A stretch of DNA of 64,000 bases, taken from JAJXSS01 sp964547135. Lineage in GTDB: Bacteria; Planctomycetota; Phycisphaerae; Phycisphaerales; Phycisphaeraceae. Positions 17,468 to 27,233 of the stretch are shown piece after piece. The first letter of the stretch is position 1, and every line of letters begins with the position of its first letter. A model generated the notes under the pieces. That model saw only the letters and a list, made by a program, of their open reading frames with translations. It searched no databases and was not told the origin of the DNA. The stretch lies in contig CAZJMK010000009.1 of NCBI GenBank assembly GCA_964547135.1, positions 9,082 through 73,081 on the forward strand. Direction: 5' to 3'. A program made the position numbers and the translations under genes.

Positions 17468-19464
17468 TGTCACCCCTTCACTATTTACCCGTGCAACCGT
17501 ACTTGGCGCAACTGCTGCCGACGCTGGCGCAGGAAGTCAGCAATGTGGATTTGACGTTGATACTCGTTTACATGGGTATCACTGCGTTTTTGGGGTACCT
17601 GGGTTACAGGCACACGCGCAGTGCAGCCGACTATTTGCTGGCGGGGCGGAAGGTGCATCCGTTCATCATGGCCATGAGTTACGGGGCCACGTTCATTTCC
17701 ACCAGCGCCATCGTCGGCTTCGGCGGGGTGGCGGGCATGTTCGGCATGAGCCTGTTGTGGCTGACGTTTTTCAACATCTTTGTGGGCATTTTCATTGCGT
17801 TCGTTTTTCTGGGCGGACCGACACGACGCATCGGTCATCGGCTGAATGCACACACGTTCCCGGAACTGCTGGGGCGACGGTATGAAAGTCCGCTCATACA
17901 GATTTTGGCTGGGCTGGTGATTTTTCTGGTGATGCCGTTGTACGCAGGGGCGGTGCTGATCGGCGGCACGGAATTCATCACCACCGCGTTTCATATGGAT
18001 TACACCCTCGCCCTGCTGCTGTTTGCAGTGATCACGGCGGTGTATGTCTTCTACGGCGGACTCAAGGGCGTGCTTTACACCGATACCTTTCAAGGCACGA
18101 TCATGACGCTGGGCATGCTCGCACTGATTATCGGGGCGTATTGGACGCTGGGCGGTGTGAAGCAGACGCATACCGACCTCACTGCGATGAAGGACCAGGC
18201 CTTTGCCGGGTTCAAGGCTGTCGGTCATCAGGGGTGGACGGAAATGCCCCGATTCGGTTTTGGTCAGGGCGATGCACCGGCGGGCAAGCCTTCGCCGTTC
18301 AACCTGTGGTGGATCGTCATCAGCACGATCACGCTGGGCGTGGGCATCGGCGTGCTGGCGCAGCCGCAGTTGGTGGTGCGATTTTTAACCGTGAAATCAG
18401 GGCGTGAACTCAACCGTGCCCTGGTGTACGGCGGAGTGTTCATTCTGCTGATGACCGGTGTGGCGTTCACCGTCGGCTCACTTTCCAACGTTTACTTTTT
18501 CAAACACGAAATCATCACCGGGAAACTGGTGTCACGCGAAGATACGACGGTGGTGGTGAAACGTGAACCGGGACAGAAACCGGTGGCGATACCCTGCCGA
18601 CTGATGCACCTGGACACGACGCGCAGCGGCAAAGCCAATGTGCATTTGATTGAATACGGCATCGATGTGTTGGGGGACGATGGCAAGGTGAAACTGCCGG
18701 GGTCGAAACTGCTGCCGCAGGCGCAGGTGACGGAGTTGGAAGAAGGGTGGGTGAAAGTGAAACCACAGGCCACGGCCTTTACCCGTGCGGTGGTGTTTGA
18801 TGAAAAAAATCAGGCGTGGATGTGCAACCCTGATTCGATCATTCCGATTTACGTGACGCAGGCCATGCCGCGCTGGTTTCGGGTGGTGTTTCTGCTGACA
18901 CTGCTGGCTGCGGCGATGAGCACGATGAGCAGTCAATATCACACGCTGGGCAGTGCGATTGGTCATGATGTGTTCGGGCGGTTGCTGGGCAACCGTGATG
19001 GGTCGGCTTCGAACCGATCGATCATGGTGGTACGCATCGGCATCATCATTGGGTTGATACTGGCGGTCACGTTGGGGTACTACGCACGGGGTGGTTACAT
19101 CATCGCCCGGGCCACGGCCATCTTTTTCGGATTGTGCGCCGCGATGTTTTTGCCAGCGTTCGTCGGCGGACTTTTCTGGCAACGTGCGACCAAGGCGGGC
19201 GCGTTGGCATCGATGCTCACAGGTTTTGTGGTGTCGGGTTTCTGGTTGATGTTCATCAAGGAAGCGGAGGCGGGGGCGTTGGGGGTGGTGCGCATTTTCA
19301 CGGGTGGGCCGAACAGTTTGCTGCACGCATACCCCAACTGGCCGGTGGTCGATCCGATCATCGTGGCATTGCCGATCAGCCTGCTGGTGTTCGTGGTGGT
19401 GAGTTGTTTGAGCAATAAGCCCAGCGAAGCGCATCTGCAAAAATGTTTTGGTAAGAATGGGTGA
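17464..19464 (+). CDS. Sodium:solute symporter (SSS family) with a soluble insertion
   Basis: A 666-residue SSS-family transporter with about thirteen hydrophobic helices. Typical blocks are SAADYLLAGRKVHPFIMAMSYG, FISTSAIVGFGG, VFYGGLKGVLYTDTFQG and LLAAAMSTMSSQYHTLGSAIGHD. Between two helices, after about residue 340, lies a hydrophilic stretch of roughly 100 residues (from KLVSREDTT to the SIIPIYVTQAMP block) that reads as a folded domain and is not usual for the family. The substrate cannot be inferred; acetate, proline and sugars are all possible. It is coupled to the small accessory gene upstream. The in-frame ATG at 17425 is within that gene and less likely. Confidence 0.88.
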   Translation: MMSPLHYLPVQPYLAQLLPTLAQEVSNVDLTLILVYMGITAFLGYLGYRHTRSAADYLLAGRKVHPFIMAMSYGATFISTSAIVGFGGVAGMFGMSLLWLTFFNIFVGIFIAFVFLGGPTRRIGHRLNAHTFPELLGRRYESPLIQILAGLVIFLVMPLYAGAVLIGGTEFITTAFHMDYTLALLLFAVITAVYVFYGGLKGVLYTDTFQGTIMTLGMLALIIGAYWTLGGVKQTHTDLTAMKDQAFAGFKAVGHQGWTEMPRFGFGQGDAPAGKPSPFNLWWIVISTITLGVGIGVLAQPQLVVRFLTVKSGRELNRALVYGGVFILLMTGVAFTVGSLSNVYFFKHEIITGKLVSREDTTVVVKREPGQKPVAIPCRLMHLDTTRSGKANVHLIEYGIDVLGDDGKVKLPGSKLLPQAQVTELEEGWVKVKPQATAFTRAVVFDEKNQAWMCNPDSIIPIYVTQAMPRWFRVVFLLTLLAAAMSTMSSQYHTLGSAIGHDVFGRLLGNRDGSASNRSIMVVRIGIIIGLILAVTLGYYARGGYIIARATAIFFGLCAAMFLPAFVGGLFWQRATKAGALASMLTGFVVSGFWLMFIKEAEAGALGVVRIFTGGPNSLLHAYPNWPVVDPIIVALPISLLVFVVVSCLSNKPSEAHLQKCFGKNG

Positions 19465-19778
19465 GCGGTTGTTTGAAGATGAAATCCGGGGCTGAAGCCC
19501 TGGGCGTCAGTTGTGTAGTAAGTATGCGGCAGGTTGTTGCTGAATCAACCCTTTGCAGTGGTTTGGTTATTTTCCCCGATCCAATAACTATGTGTGATGG
19601 TCCGAAAAGTGGAGCACATGGATGACGACAACCTAAGGAATCAGCATTTCTGTTGTTGCCAATAAAAGAGTGGTCAAGGCTTGCGGTGAGATGGACGAAT
19701 TGCAGTTGGCCAGGTGTTCGTGGGCATTACCCATGATGTGGGGGTGTGCTTTTTTTTCACGTGCATGGAGTCACTGCG
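19465..19778. other. Gap before the TonB receptor; right half of a family B repeat
   Basis: ATCCGGGGCTGAAGCCCTGG through GGCGTCAG (19483-19510) is the right arm of a family B element whose left arm is missing. The remaining 260 bases contain no gene; no cobalamin or other riboswitch pattern was recognised before the receptor. Confidence 0.5.
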
Positions 19779-21923
19779 ATGGATGGCAAACAGTCGTATC
19801 GGTCACAGGTTGGAATCATTGGGTCATCGGTGGGGTTGGGTGTGTTGACGTTGGCGATGGGCGGGGCATCTGCCCCGGGGGATGTGCTGATCGCGGCGGA
19901 GGCAACGGGTGTTGAGGCAGCGGTGCAAAGCAATGACCCCGCCGTGGTGACGGATCCGACGATGAGTAGTGACACGAGCCTGTCAGACGATGGGCTATTT
20001 GCCAGTGGGGAGCTTTTGTTGTTTGAGAAGATGCCGACGGTGATATCGGCGGCACGGCACAGTCAGCCGATCAATCAACTGGCGGTGCCGGTGAGCATCA
20101 TCACGGCACAGGATATTCACTACAGCGGGCATACGAATATTCCGGAGATACTTCGGCAGGTGCCGGGGATGGATGTGCTGCGTACGGATCGGAACAACTA
20201 CGCCGTTGGCATTCGGGGATTGCACCATGGCATGACGGATCGGACGCTGGTGTTGCAGGACGGTCGGAGTACGGGGACGGGGATGCTTGGCGCGACGGAT
20301 TTTGGGCGTTTGCCGTTGTTTGTGGAGGACATTGAGCGGATTGAAGTGGTACGTGGCCCGGGCGGAGCGGCATGGGGCGCGAATGCTTTCAATGGGGTGG
20401 TGAACATCATCACCAAGGAACCGGAGGCTGTGCCTGGGTTTCTGGTGACATCAACGCTCAATGAGTTTGGCGATACGTATTCACAGGTGCGCTGGGGGCA
20501 TCGGGTGGATGACCTGGCCTGGCGCTTGTCGATGGGGTATGAAGATTTTGAATCGTCGGAAGGCGCGATCATGCGTGATAATTTTGCAGCCAACGATCAC
20601 GCTCGTGCGATTCGGTTTGACGGGGTGGGGATGTTGGAGTCGGACCCGGGGCATCGGCTCAAGTTCGGTCTGGCGGGGTCAGATGTGGTGCGCGGCGATC
20701 AGGAATTTATCGGGTTTCCGCTGCCGGGGGACGCAGGCACCAATGAACGGCTGCAAACCCTGCGCAGCTTTGTGCGGTGGGATCACAATCACGACAAGGA
20801 TGAAACATACTACCTGCAATGGTACGGGAACTTCACCAATGAGGATCGACCGTCGTTGTGGGACGCCTGGTCGTATGAAAACGATGTTGAATTTCAATAC
20901 ACCAATCGACTGAATGAGGAACACGAACTGGCGATGGGTGGTAATGTTCGCTGGACGCATATTCGCTCGGAGACACGACGACCGACGGATGTATTGCCAA
21001 CGCGGACGGAGGATGAGTTTTGGGCCGGTGCGTTTGTCATTCATCGCTGGAATCTGACGGAGCAGTTGACCATCGAATCGCAGGGACGGGTGGATTGGTA
21101 CTCGGCGACGCAATGGGACTGGTCGGGCAGGTTCAGTGCGCTGTACGGGTTGGACGAAGATAAGCATCACATGCTGCGCGGCAGTGTGGCCAAGTCGTTT
21201 CGTGCGCCGTTGTATGTGATTCGTGCCGGCCAGGGTGAGCGGGTGCCGCTGCCTACGCCGCCGTTCCCGCCGGATACTTTCGGGATCACGTTGCTGCCTT
21301 CGGTCGGACTGGAAAACGAACAAATATGGTCGTTTGAAACCGGGTACCACGGCCAACTCACCGACGAACTGACCTTTGCGGTGGACGGGTACTATCAGAT
21401 TTACAAGGACCTCATCGGCGGCACACAACTACCTTCGCCGCCGATGACCAGTATCAGTCGGCTGGAAAACATCGGCGATGCGACAGCGTTTGGTGTGGAA
21501 ACGCAACTGACCTGGCAAGTGGACAATCTGCAATGGAGCGCCTGGTACGCTTTCAATGACGTGAATGACGAATTGGAAGGTCAGAACATGCGTTCGTTCC
21601 GCCCAGCCAGGCACAAGGTGGGCTTCACCGGTCGCTGGTCGATCACCGATGACTTGATCGCCAATTTGACTTATCGCTACACCGGGCTGACGCCCAACGA
21701 CGGGGTGGGCGCGACCACCGTGGCGGCATCGGTGCCGGTGGAAGATCATCACATTTTCGATGTGACCTTTACCGCCAGGGTGCCCGACATGGGCATGGGA
21801 ATCACGTTTGGCGTGCTGGATGTGTTTGACGAAAGCAAACTGGCGATTCAACAGATCGGCGCGCTGACATCACACGCGACACCGGGACGCACCGGGTTTG
21901 TGCGGTTTACTTTTAACTTTTGA
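19779..21923 (+). CDS. TonB-dependent outer membrane receptor
   Basis: About 714 residues with an N-terminal export signal (GIIGSSVGLGVLTLAMGGASA). A plug domain spans roughly residues 80-210 with VSIITAQDIHYSGHTNIPEI, LRQVPGMDVLRTDRNNYAVG, IRGL and IERIEVVRGPGGAAWGANAF followed by NGVVNIITK, and the remainder is beta-barrel ending in TGFVRFTFNF with the terminal phenylalanine. Such receptors take up siderophores, cobalamin, metals or glycans using TonB energy. It leads an apparent operon with a periplasmic binding-like protein and a sensor kinase, an order that suggests uptake and sensing of the same or related ligand. ATG 19779 follows GGAG. Confidence 0.9.
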   Translation: MDGKQSYRSQVGIIGSSVGLGVLTLAMGGASAPGDVLIAAEATGVEAAVQSNDPAVVTDPTMSSDTSLSDDGLFASGELLLFEKMPTVISAARHSQPINQLAVPVSIITAQDIHYSGHTNIPEILRQVPGMDVLRTDRNNYAVGIRGLHHGMTDRTLVLQDGRSTGTGMLGATDFGRLPLFVEDIERIEVVRGPGGAAWGANAFNGVVNIITKEPEAVPGFLVTSTLNEFGDTYSQVRWGHRVDDLAWRLSMGYEDFESSEGAIMRDNFAANDHARAIRFDGVGMLESDPGHRLKFGLAGSDVVRGDQEFIGFPLPGDAGTNERLQTLRSFVRWDHNHDKDETYYLQWYGNFTNEDRPSLWDAWSYENDVEFQYTNRLNEEHELAMGGNVRWTHIRSETRRPTDVLPTRTEDEFWAGAFVIHRWNLTEQLTIESQGRVDWYSATQWDWSGRFSALYGLDEDKHHMLRGSVAKSFRAPLYVIRAGQGERVPLPTPPFPPDTFGITLLPSVGLENEQIWSFETGYHGQLTDELTFAVDGYYQIYKDLIGGTQLPSPPMTSISRLENIGDATAFGVETQLTWQVDNLQWSAWYAFNDVNDELEGQNMRSFRPARHKVGFTGRWSITDDLIANLTYRYTGLTPNDGVGATTVAASVPVEDHHIFDVTFTARVPDMGMGITFGVLDVFDESKLAIQQIGALTSHATPGRTGFVRFTFNF

Positions 21924-22026
21924 ATAAGGCATCGAGCGGAGGATTGGATGGGTGAACGAAAGCCGTGGGGATGGGTCACGAACAGTTGAAGTGGTTTTCG
22001 AATTTCGGGTGGGAACGGAATCGTTC

Positions 22027-22989
22027 ATGATGCGGCAGAGCAGGGTGACATTCTGGCATTGGCTGACAGCCTTGTGCATCGGGCTGGGTGGAGCGTGGTC
22101 GGTGACGGCAGCGGAGGTGACGGTCGTACTGACCAGCGACGCTGTTCCGTATCAGCAGGCCTATGCCGCCATTGCCAAGCGACTTGCCGAGAATCAACAT
22201 CGTGCCACGCAGTTGCTGTTGGTTCAGCTGCAAAAAGACCCGACGGCGACGGTGATCAATCAACTCAACGAATCAGCGGCGGTGATTGCAGTGGGTACGC
22301 CCGCAGCCGTGACCCTGCAACAACATGCGCAATTACGCGCCCCGTTGTTTTACTGTCTGGTCGCCAACCCTGCGGAAAGCGGGTTGCTGGTCGGCAGAGC
22401 CAATGAAGGGGTGACGACCACCATTCCGCTGACTGCGCAATTTCAACTGATTCAGCGGGCGTTACCCAATGCCCGGCATGTCGGCATGTTGTATCGATCG
22501 GGTCATGCGGCCAGTGCCCAACTGGTGACAGAGGTACGTGAATCATTGCCTGCCGGATGGCAGCTCACGGCCATGGATGTGCCTGATCAGAACAGCGTGG
22601 CGGACAGTATCAACAGCCTGCTGGAGCGTGATGTCCAAGTGGTTTGGGCGCAGCCGGATGCGGGGATTTATCAACAGGCGACGGTACGCACGCTGCTGCT
22701 GGCATCGCTGCGTAAGCGGGTGCCGATTTTCGGGTTTTCGGTGGAAATGGTGCGGGCTGGGTCGCTGCTGGGCGTGGGCGTGGAACCTGCCATGCAGGGG
22801 ATGCAGGCGGCTGAGCTGGTGGTGAGTCGATTGAACGATCCGTCGTCACTGCCGTTGCAGCAACATCGGGTGGTGACCCCGTTGTTCAAGTCAGCCGTGA
22901 ATTTGATCGTGGCGGAACGATTACGGATCACACTTGCGGAGGAAGTTCGTCAGTCCGCCGACCGCATTTTCAAACAAGGGGATGAATAA
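22027..22989 (+). CDS. PF04392-type periplasmic substrate-binding protein
   Basis: A 320-residue exported protein with a signal peptide (WLTALCIGLGGAWSVTAA). The body has a two-lobed type I binding-protein pattern: AAVIAVGTPAAVTLQQHAQL, ALPNARHVGMLYRSGHAASA, VQVVWAQPDAGIYQQATVRT and KRVPIFGFSVEMVRAGSLLG. This is the 'ABC transporter substrate-binding' family PF04392, which in many proteobacteria lies between TonB receptors and GGDEF or kinase genes rather than beside ABC permeases. Here too no permease is near; it ends three bases before the hybrid kinase start, so a ligand-presenting role for the kinase is a plausible inference. The longer frame from 21952 is not supported. Confidence 0.8.
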   Translation: MMRQSRVTFWHWLTALCIGLGGAWSVTAAEVTVVLTSDAVPYQQAYAAIAKRLAENQHRATQLLLVQLQKDPTATVINQLNESAAVIAVGTPAAVTLQQHAQLRAPLFYCLVANPAESGLLVGRANEGVTTTIPLTAQFQLIQRALPNARHVGMLYRSGHAASAQLVTEVRESLPAGWQLTAMDVPDQNSVADSINSLLERDVQVVWAQPDAGIYQQATVRTLLLASLRKRVPIFGFSVEMVRAGSLLGVGVEPAMQGMQAAELVVSRLNDPSSLPLQQHRVVTPLFKSAVNLIVAERLRITLAEEVRQSADRIFKQGDE

Positions 22990-22992
22990 GTC

Positions 22993-25900
22993 ATGGCTCG
23001 CAAACTTTCCAACCTGAGCCTTCGGCTGAAAGCAACGCTGATCGTGCTGTCGATCGTCGGCGTCGGTCTGGCGGTGGCGACGACGGCATCGGTTTACATG
23101 ATGCAGAAATTGTTCATCGCGGAACAAGAGCGCACGGTGCAATCGGAGGTCAACAGTTTCGCCAACGCCAGTGAACTGGCATTGACCGTGCGCGATCACA
23201 AGGAACTGGAGCGATTGGCCAAAAGTTTTGCCCGCGATACGGATGTAATGTTCGTGGCAATCAGGGACAACCGTGGGGTTTCGCTGGCCAGCAGCATCAA
23301 TCGCAAAAGCGCGTGGGATACCTATCAGGCATTGGGGAACAAGGCTCAGGGCATGACGGTGGGTGTGGCCGAGGTGCGTTCGCAACAAGCGAACACGGAC
23401 TTGGCCAACGACGATTTGACGACCATCATTTCGGGCGCGAATGCGGTCACGGCAAGCACGGGTCATACGACCGATGAATTGTTGGGCCACGTAATCATGG
23501 GTGTCAGTAATGAGCCGGTGGTCGCGGCAGTGAAGGCTCAGACGCAGCTGGTGATACTGGTGGCGATTGCCATCGGCATACTGAGCGCCCTGATCGTTCA
23601 CAACACGGTGGGCCACTGGGCAAGGCGATTGGATGGTTTGATGCGTGCCACGCACTGCATTGCGGATGGGCAATTTGAGGTGCAGGTCGATAGTTCGCGC
23701 CATGATGAGGTGGGTCGGCTGGGGTATGCGTACGAAAAGATGCGTGATGCGATTGCGGCGCGGGACCAGGAGCTGCGCAGCTTCAACCAGGACCTGCAAA
23801 AGCGCGTGGATGAACGCACTGCGGCGCTGGCCGTCGCGTTGGAAAATGCCCAGGCCGCCAGCAGGGCGAAAAGTGAGTTTTTGGCCAACATGTCGCATGA
23901 ACTGCGCACCCCGCTCAACGGCATCATGGGTTTTTGCAGCCTGTTGCAGCGCGGTGCCGAGACGACGCCCGACGAGCGCAAGGAATGGCTGGACACGATT
24001 CAAACCAGCGCCCAGCACCTGCTGACGCTGATCAATGATGTGCTGGATTTGTCGAAGGTGGATGCGGGTCGGATGGAAATGGAACAGATCGAATGCAACC
24101 CCAGTGCCATTTTGCGCGATATCGTTTCAATCCTTCGGCCCAAGGCGGTCGAAAAAGGTTTGCAACTGTCGATCCGTTTTGAAAATGATGTGCCCCGAAT
24201 CATCACCTCCGATCCGACGCGCCTGCGTCAGATATTGATGAACCTTTGCGCCAATGCCATCAAGTTCACGCATAAGGGTTCGGTCACGATTCATGTTCGT
24301 CATGTGTGTACGCCACGGACACATCGTCTGCAATTTGAAGTGCGCGATCAGGGCATCGGCATGAGCGCCCAGCAGATGAAACATTTGTTTGAGCCGTTCA
24401 TGCAGGCGGATTCGTCGATGACCCGCAAATACGGCGGCACCGGACTGGGCCTGGCGATTTCACGAAGACTGGCGGAAAAGCTCGGCGGAACCATCCACGT
24501 TGAAAGCGCTGTGGGGCAGGGCAGTTCGTTCACGCTCGACCTGGACATCGGCCCGATCGACCCGTCGCAACTGGTCACCGGGCCGGTGATGGAGGCACTT
24601 CTGTCGCGCATACGACAGGACAAACCCACCGCGCAACCCACCGCCTCGATGCTGGATGCAACCAGGCACATTCTCGTCGTCGATGATGGCTCGACCAATC
24701 GCAAACTCATCGATTTGGTACTGCGTCGTGCTGGTGCGCGGGTGACACAAGCGGAAAACGGCGAGGAAGCCTGCGAACTGGCCAAGGCTGAAACCTTTGA
24801 CATGATTTTGATGGACATGCAGATGCCGGTGATGGACGGGTATCAGGCCACGCGTGAGTTGCGCAAAGCCGGGGTGACCTGCCCGATATTTGCCCTGACC
24901 GCTCACGCCATGCAGGGCGACAGGGAAAAGTGCCTGGAGGTCGGGTGCAGCGGGTACTTGTCAAAACCGATCAACCCCGATGCACTGATTGCGGCGGTGG
25001 CCGAGGCGCTGGCGGCGACTCATGACAAACAGCAGACCGCTGCCATGGAGAGGGCCAACGATGTGAACGCTCAGCAGGGGCCGATTGTTTCGACCCTGCC
25101 GTTGGACGATCATGACTTCAAGGAAATAGTCGATGAGTTCATCGAACGTTTGCAGGAAAAATTAAGCGAAATGCAAAAGGCACTCGATGAGCAGGATTTG
25201 CGAACCCTCGGGCAGTTGGCGCACTGGATGAAAGGGGCTGGGGGCACGGCTGGGTTTGCGATATTGACCGAACAGGCCATCGCCATGGAACATGCCGCCA
25301 AGGCTCGGGCGTTGGACGAGTTGGCGAGTCAGATCAAGGCACTTTACGGCATCGCCAAACGCATGGGGGTCAATATCAGCGAGCCGGAAAGTGAATGGGT
25401 CGATGCCCCGGTCAACGAGGTCGCTACCTCGACCACGCCGGTCATGCACGACGCAGCGCAGACCACGACGGCCAACGATGCGACGGAAAATGATTCACAA
25501 GAATGGAGCCGACAGGCGAACATCATGATCGTGGACGATGAACCGGTCACCTGCAAAATCGTCGGCAAATATTTGGCGGATGCGGGCTACACCAACTGTC
25601 ACACACACAGTCAGTCGGACACGGCCTTGCAGCGGATTGTGCGTGAGCAGCCGGATGTGTTGTTGCTGGATGTCATCATGCCCGAAGTCGGCGGATTGGA
25701 AATACTGCACGCCCTGCGCGAGCATGAGCAATTGCGTCACACACCGGTTTTGATTCTGACGGCTTCCAGTGATGATGAAACCAAGTGTACCGCTTTGGAA
25801 TTGGGTGTCACCGATTTTCTGACCAAGCCGGTGTCACGCACGGAACTGGTGGCCCGCGTTCGTAATTCGCTGATGCTCAAATATCGTCACGATCAACTTT

Positions 25901-26613
25901 CTCGTTACGCACAAACACTTGAGCAACGTGTGTTGGAACGGACGGAGGAATTATCACGCACACGTCTGGAAGTGGTGCATTGCCTGGGGCGGGCGGCGGA
26001 GCATCGTGATACCGACACGGGCAGCCACGTGGTGCGGGTGGGTCGATTTTCAGCCCTCATCGCCAGAAAACTGGGGCGTGATCCGCGCTGGATTGAACTC
26101 ATTGAGCACGCTGCCCCGCTGCACGATGTGGGCAAAATCGGCATTCCGGATGACATTCTGCTCAAACCCGGCAAGCTGACGCCCGATGAAATGGACCTGA
26201 TGCACCGTCATGCCCTGATCGGCAAACAGGTGCTCGAACCAGCCGTCGGCACGGATATTCACCAGTGGCACAAACACACGCAGATCGGTGCCCGTATTCT
26301 CGGCGGCGCGTCGTTCGAATTGCTGCGCATGGCTTCGACCATCGCCCTGACGCATCACGAAAAATGGGACGGCAGTGGTTACCCATTGGGCCTCAAGGGA
26401 GCGGACATTCCGCTGGAGGGTCGAATCGTGGCGGTGGCCGATGTGTATGACGCACTGAGCAGCCGCCGACCTTACAAAGCCGCGTTCCCTCGTGAAAAAT
26501 GCTTTGAAATCATGCGCCAGGAAAGCGGCAAACACTTTGACCCGCAGGTACTGGCGGCATTCTTTGAGGTCGCCAATGAACTGGTGAACATTCAAATCGC
26601 GCTGGCGGAGTGA
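22993..26613 (+). CDS. Hybrid histidine kinase with HAMP, REC, Hpt, second REC and HD-GYP domain
   Basis: A 1206-residue single-polypeptide phosphorelay. Order: TM helix about 12-35, periplasmic sensor of about 140 residues, TM helix about 184-206, HAMP about 206-258, coiled coil, HisKA with H302 in SHELRTPLNGIM, HATPase with KYGGTGLGLAISRRL, REC1 with D608 (ILMDMQMPVMDG), Hpt with H744 (LAHWMKGAGGTAGF), REC2 with D893 (LLLDVIMPEVGG), a coiled linker, and an HD-GYP domain with LHDVGKIGIPDDIL (about 1043) and HHEKWDGSGYPLGLKG. All phosphotransfer residues are present and the HD and GYP motifs are intact, so cyclic-di-GMP hydrolysis controlled by the relay is predicted. It is coupled to the periplasmic protein upstream. 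Confidence 0.95.
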   Translation: MARKLSNLSLRLKATLIVLSIVGVGLAVATTASVYMMQKLFIAEQERTVQSEVNSFANASELALTVRDHKELERLAKSFARDTDVMFVAIRDNRGVSLASSINRKSAWDTYQALGNKAQGMTVGVAEVRSQQANTDLANDDLTTIISGANAVTASTGHTTDELLGHVIMGVSNEPVVAAVKAQTQLVILVAIAIGILSALIVHNTVGHWARRLDGLMRATHCIADGQFEVQVDSSRHDEVGRLGYAYEKMRDAIAARDQELRSFNQDLQKRVDERTAALAVALENAQAASRAKSEFLANMSHELRTPLNGIMGFCSLLQRGAETTPDERKEWLDTIQTSAQHLLTLINDVLDLSKVDAGRMEMEQIECNPSAILRDIVSILRPKAVEKGLQLSIRFENDVPRIITSDPTRLRQILMNLCANAIKFTHKGSVTIHVRHVCTPRTHRLQFEVRDQGIGMSAQQMKHLFEPFMQADSSMTRKYGGTGLGLAISRRLAEKLGGTIHVESAVGQGSSFTLDLDIGPIDPSQLVTGPVMEALLSRIRQDKPTAQPTASMLDATRHILVVDDGSTNRKLIDLVLRRAGARVTQAENGEEACELAKAETFDMILMDMQMPVMDGYQATRELRKAGVTCPIFALTAHAMQGDREKCLEVGCSGYLSKPINPDALIAAVAEALAATHDKQQTAAMERANDVNAQQGPIVSTLPLDDHDFKEIVDEFIERLQEKLSEMQKALDEQDLRTLGQLAHWMKGAGGTAGFAILTEQAIAMEHAAKARALDELASQIKALYGIAKRMGVNISEPESEWVDAPVNEVATSTTPVMHDAAQTTTANDATENDSQEWSRQANIMIVDDEPVTCKIVGKYLADAGYTNCHTHSQSDTALQRIVREQPDVLLLDVIMPEVGGLEILHALREHEQLRHTPVLILTASSDDETKCTALELGVTDFLTKPVSRTELVARVRNSLMLKYRHDQLSRYAQTLEQRVLERTEELSRTRLEVVHCLGRAAEHRDTDTGSHVVRVGRFSALIARKLGRDPRWIELIEHAAPLHDVGKIGIPDDILLKPGKLTPDEMDLMHRHALIGKQVLEPAVGTDIHQWHKHTQIGARILGGASFELLRMASTIALTHHEKWDGSGYPLGLKGADIPLEGRIVAVADVYDALSSRRPYKAAFPREKCFEIMRQESGKHFDPQVLAAFFEVANELVNIQIALAE

Positions 26614-26634
26614 TATTCACGCCTATGATTCAAT

Positions 26635-27081
26635 ATGAAAACATACATCAACAAATTCGCACCAGCCTTGATATTGACACTGGCATTGTTCACCATGACC
26701 GCCTGCGACGGTGGCGGTGCATCGGCTCATGATCCGACGCCCTGGGTGAACGACTTTGCCGCCGCCCAGTCCACGGCTGCGCAGCAGGGCAAACCGATGC
26801 TGCTCAACTTCACCGCTGACTGGTGCCCGCCCTGTCAGGACATGAAAAAACGCACCCTGCCCGACGCACAGGTGCAACAACTGCTCACGGAAAAATTCGT
26901 CACCGTCAAGGTGGACCTGACCAACCCCGGCCCGGCACAGAACGCCCTGGCCGAGCAGTATGGTGTGCAGGGTATTCCCACTTACATACTCGCCAGTGCC
27001 GACGGCAAGGTGCTGGCACAGCAAGTGGGTTTTGTCCCTGCCGGTGAATTTGCGGGTTGGCTTGCGTCGGCAGTGAAGTAG
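26635..27081 (+). CDS. Thioredoxin-like lipoprotein with CPPC active site
   Basis: A 148-residue exported protein. The signal peptide ends in a lipobox, FTMTAC, with the modified cysteine at residue 24. The thioredoxin fold follows with FTADWCPPCQDMKKRT (C64, C67), then the cis-proline segment QGIPTYILASADGKVL. This resembles the reducing C-terminal domain of DsbD or stand-alone thiol-disulfide proteins of the periplasm. It lies 21 bases after the kinase gene and may share its transcript, though no functional link is evident. Confidence 0.88.
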   Translation: MKTYINKFAPALILTLALFTMTACDGGGASAHDPTPWVNDFAAAQSTAAQQGKPMLLNFTADWCPPCQDMKKRTLPDAQVQQLLTEKFVTVKVDLTNPGPAQNALAEQYGVQGIPTYILASADGKVLAQQVGFVPAGEFAGWLASAVK

Positions 27082-27129
27082 CAGCAGCCTCATCCTCAAG
27101 TAAGTACCGGTTGATCAAATGGATCAAAA

Positions 27130-27208
27130 TGACGCCGAGGGCTTCAGCCCCGGTTGTTCTTTCTTTCGTTGTTCATTAAACCATCCGGCCCGCAAGCGCA
27201 CGGCGTCA
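27130..27208. repeat. Family B hairpin element
   Basis: TGACGCCGAGGGCTTCAGCC at the left and CCGCAAGCGCACGGCGTCA at the right. It fills the gap upstream of hisF and stops about 25 bases before the start codon. Confidence 0.7.
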
Positions 27209-27233
27209 AATGCGTCGTACAATACCTGTCAAC

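Noticed and set aside
19465..19778. Cobalamin riboswitch upstream of the TonB receptor
   Set aside because: No B12-box or matching helices recognised.
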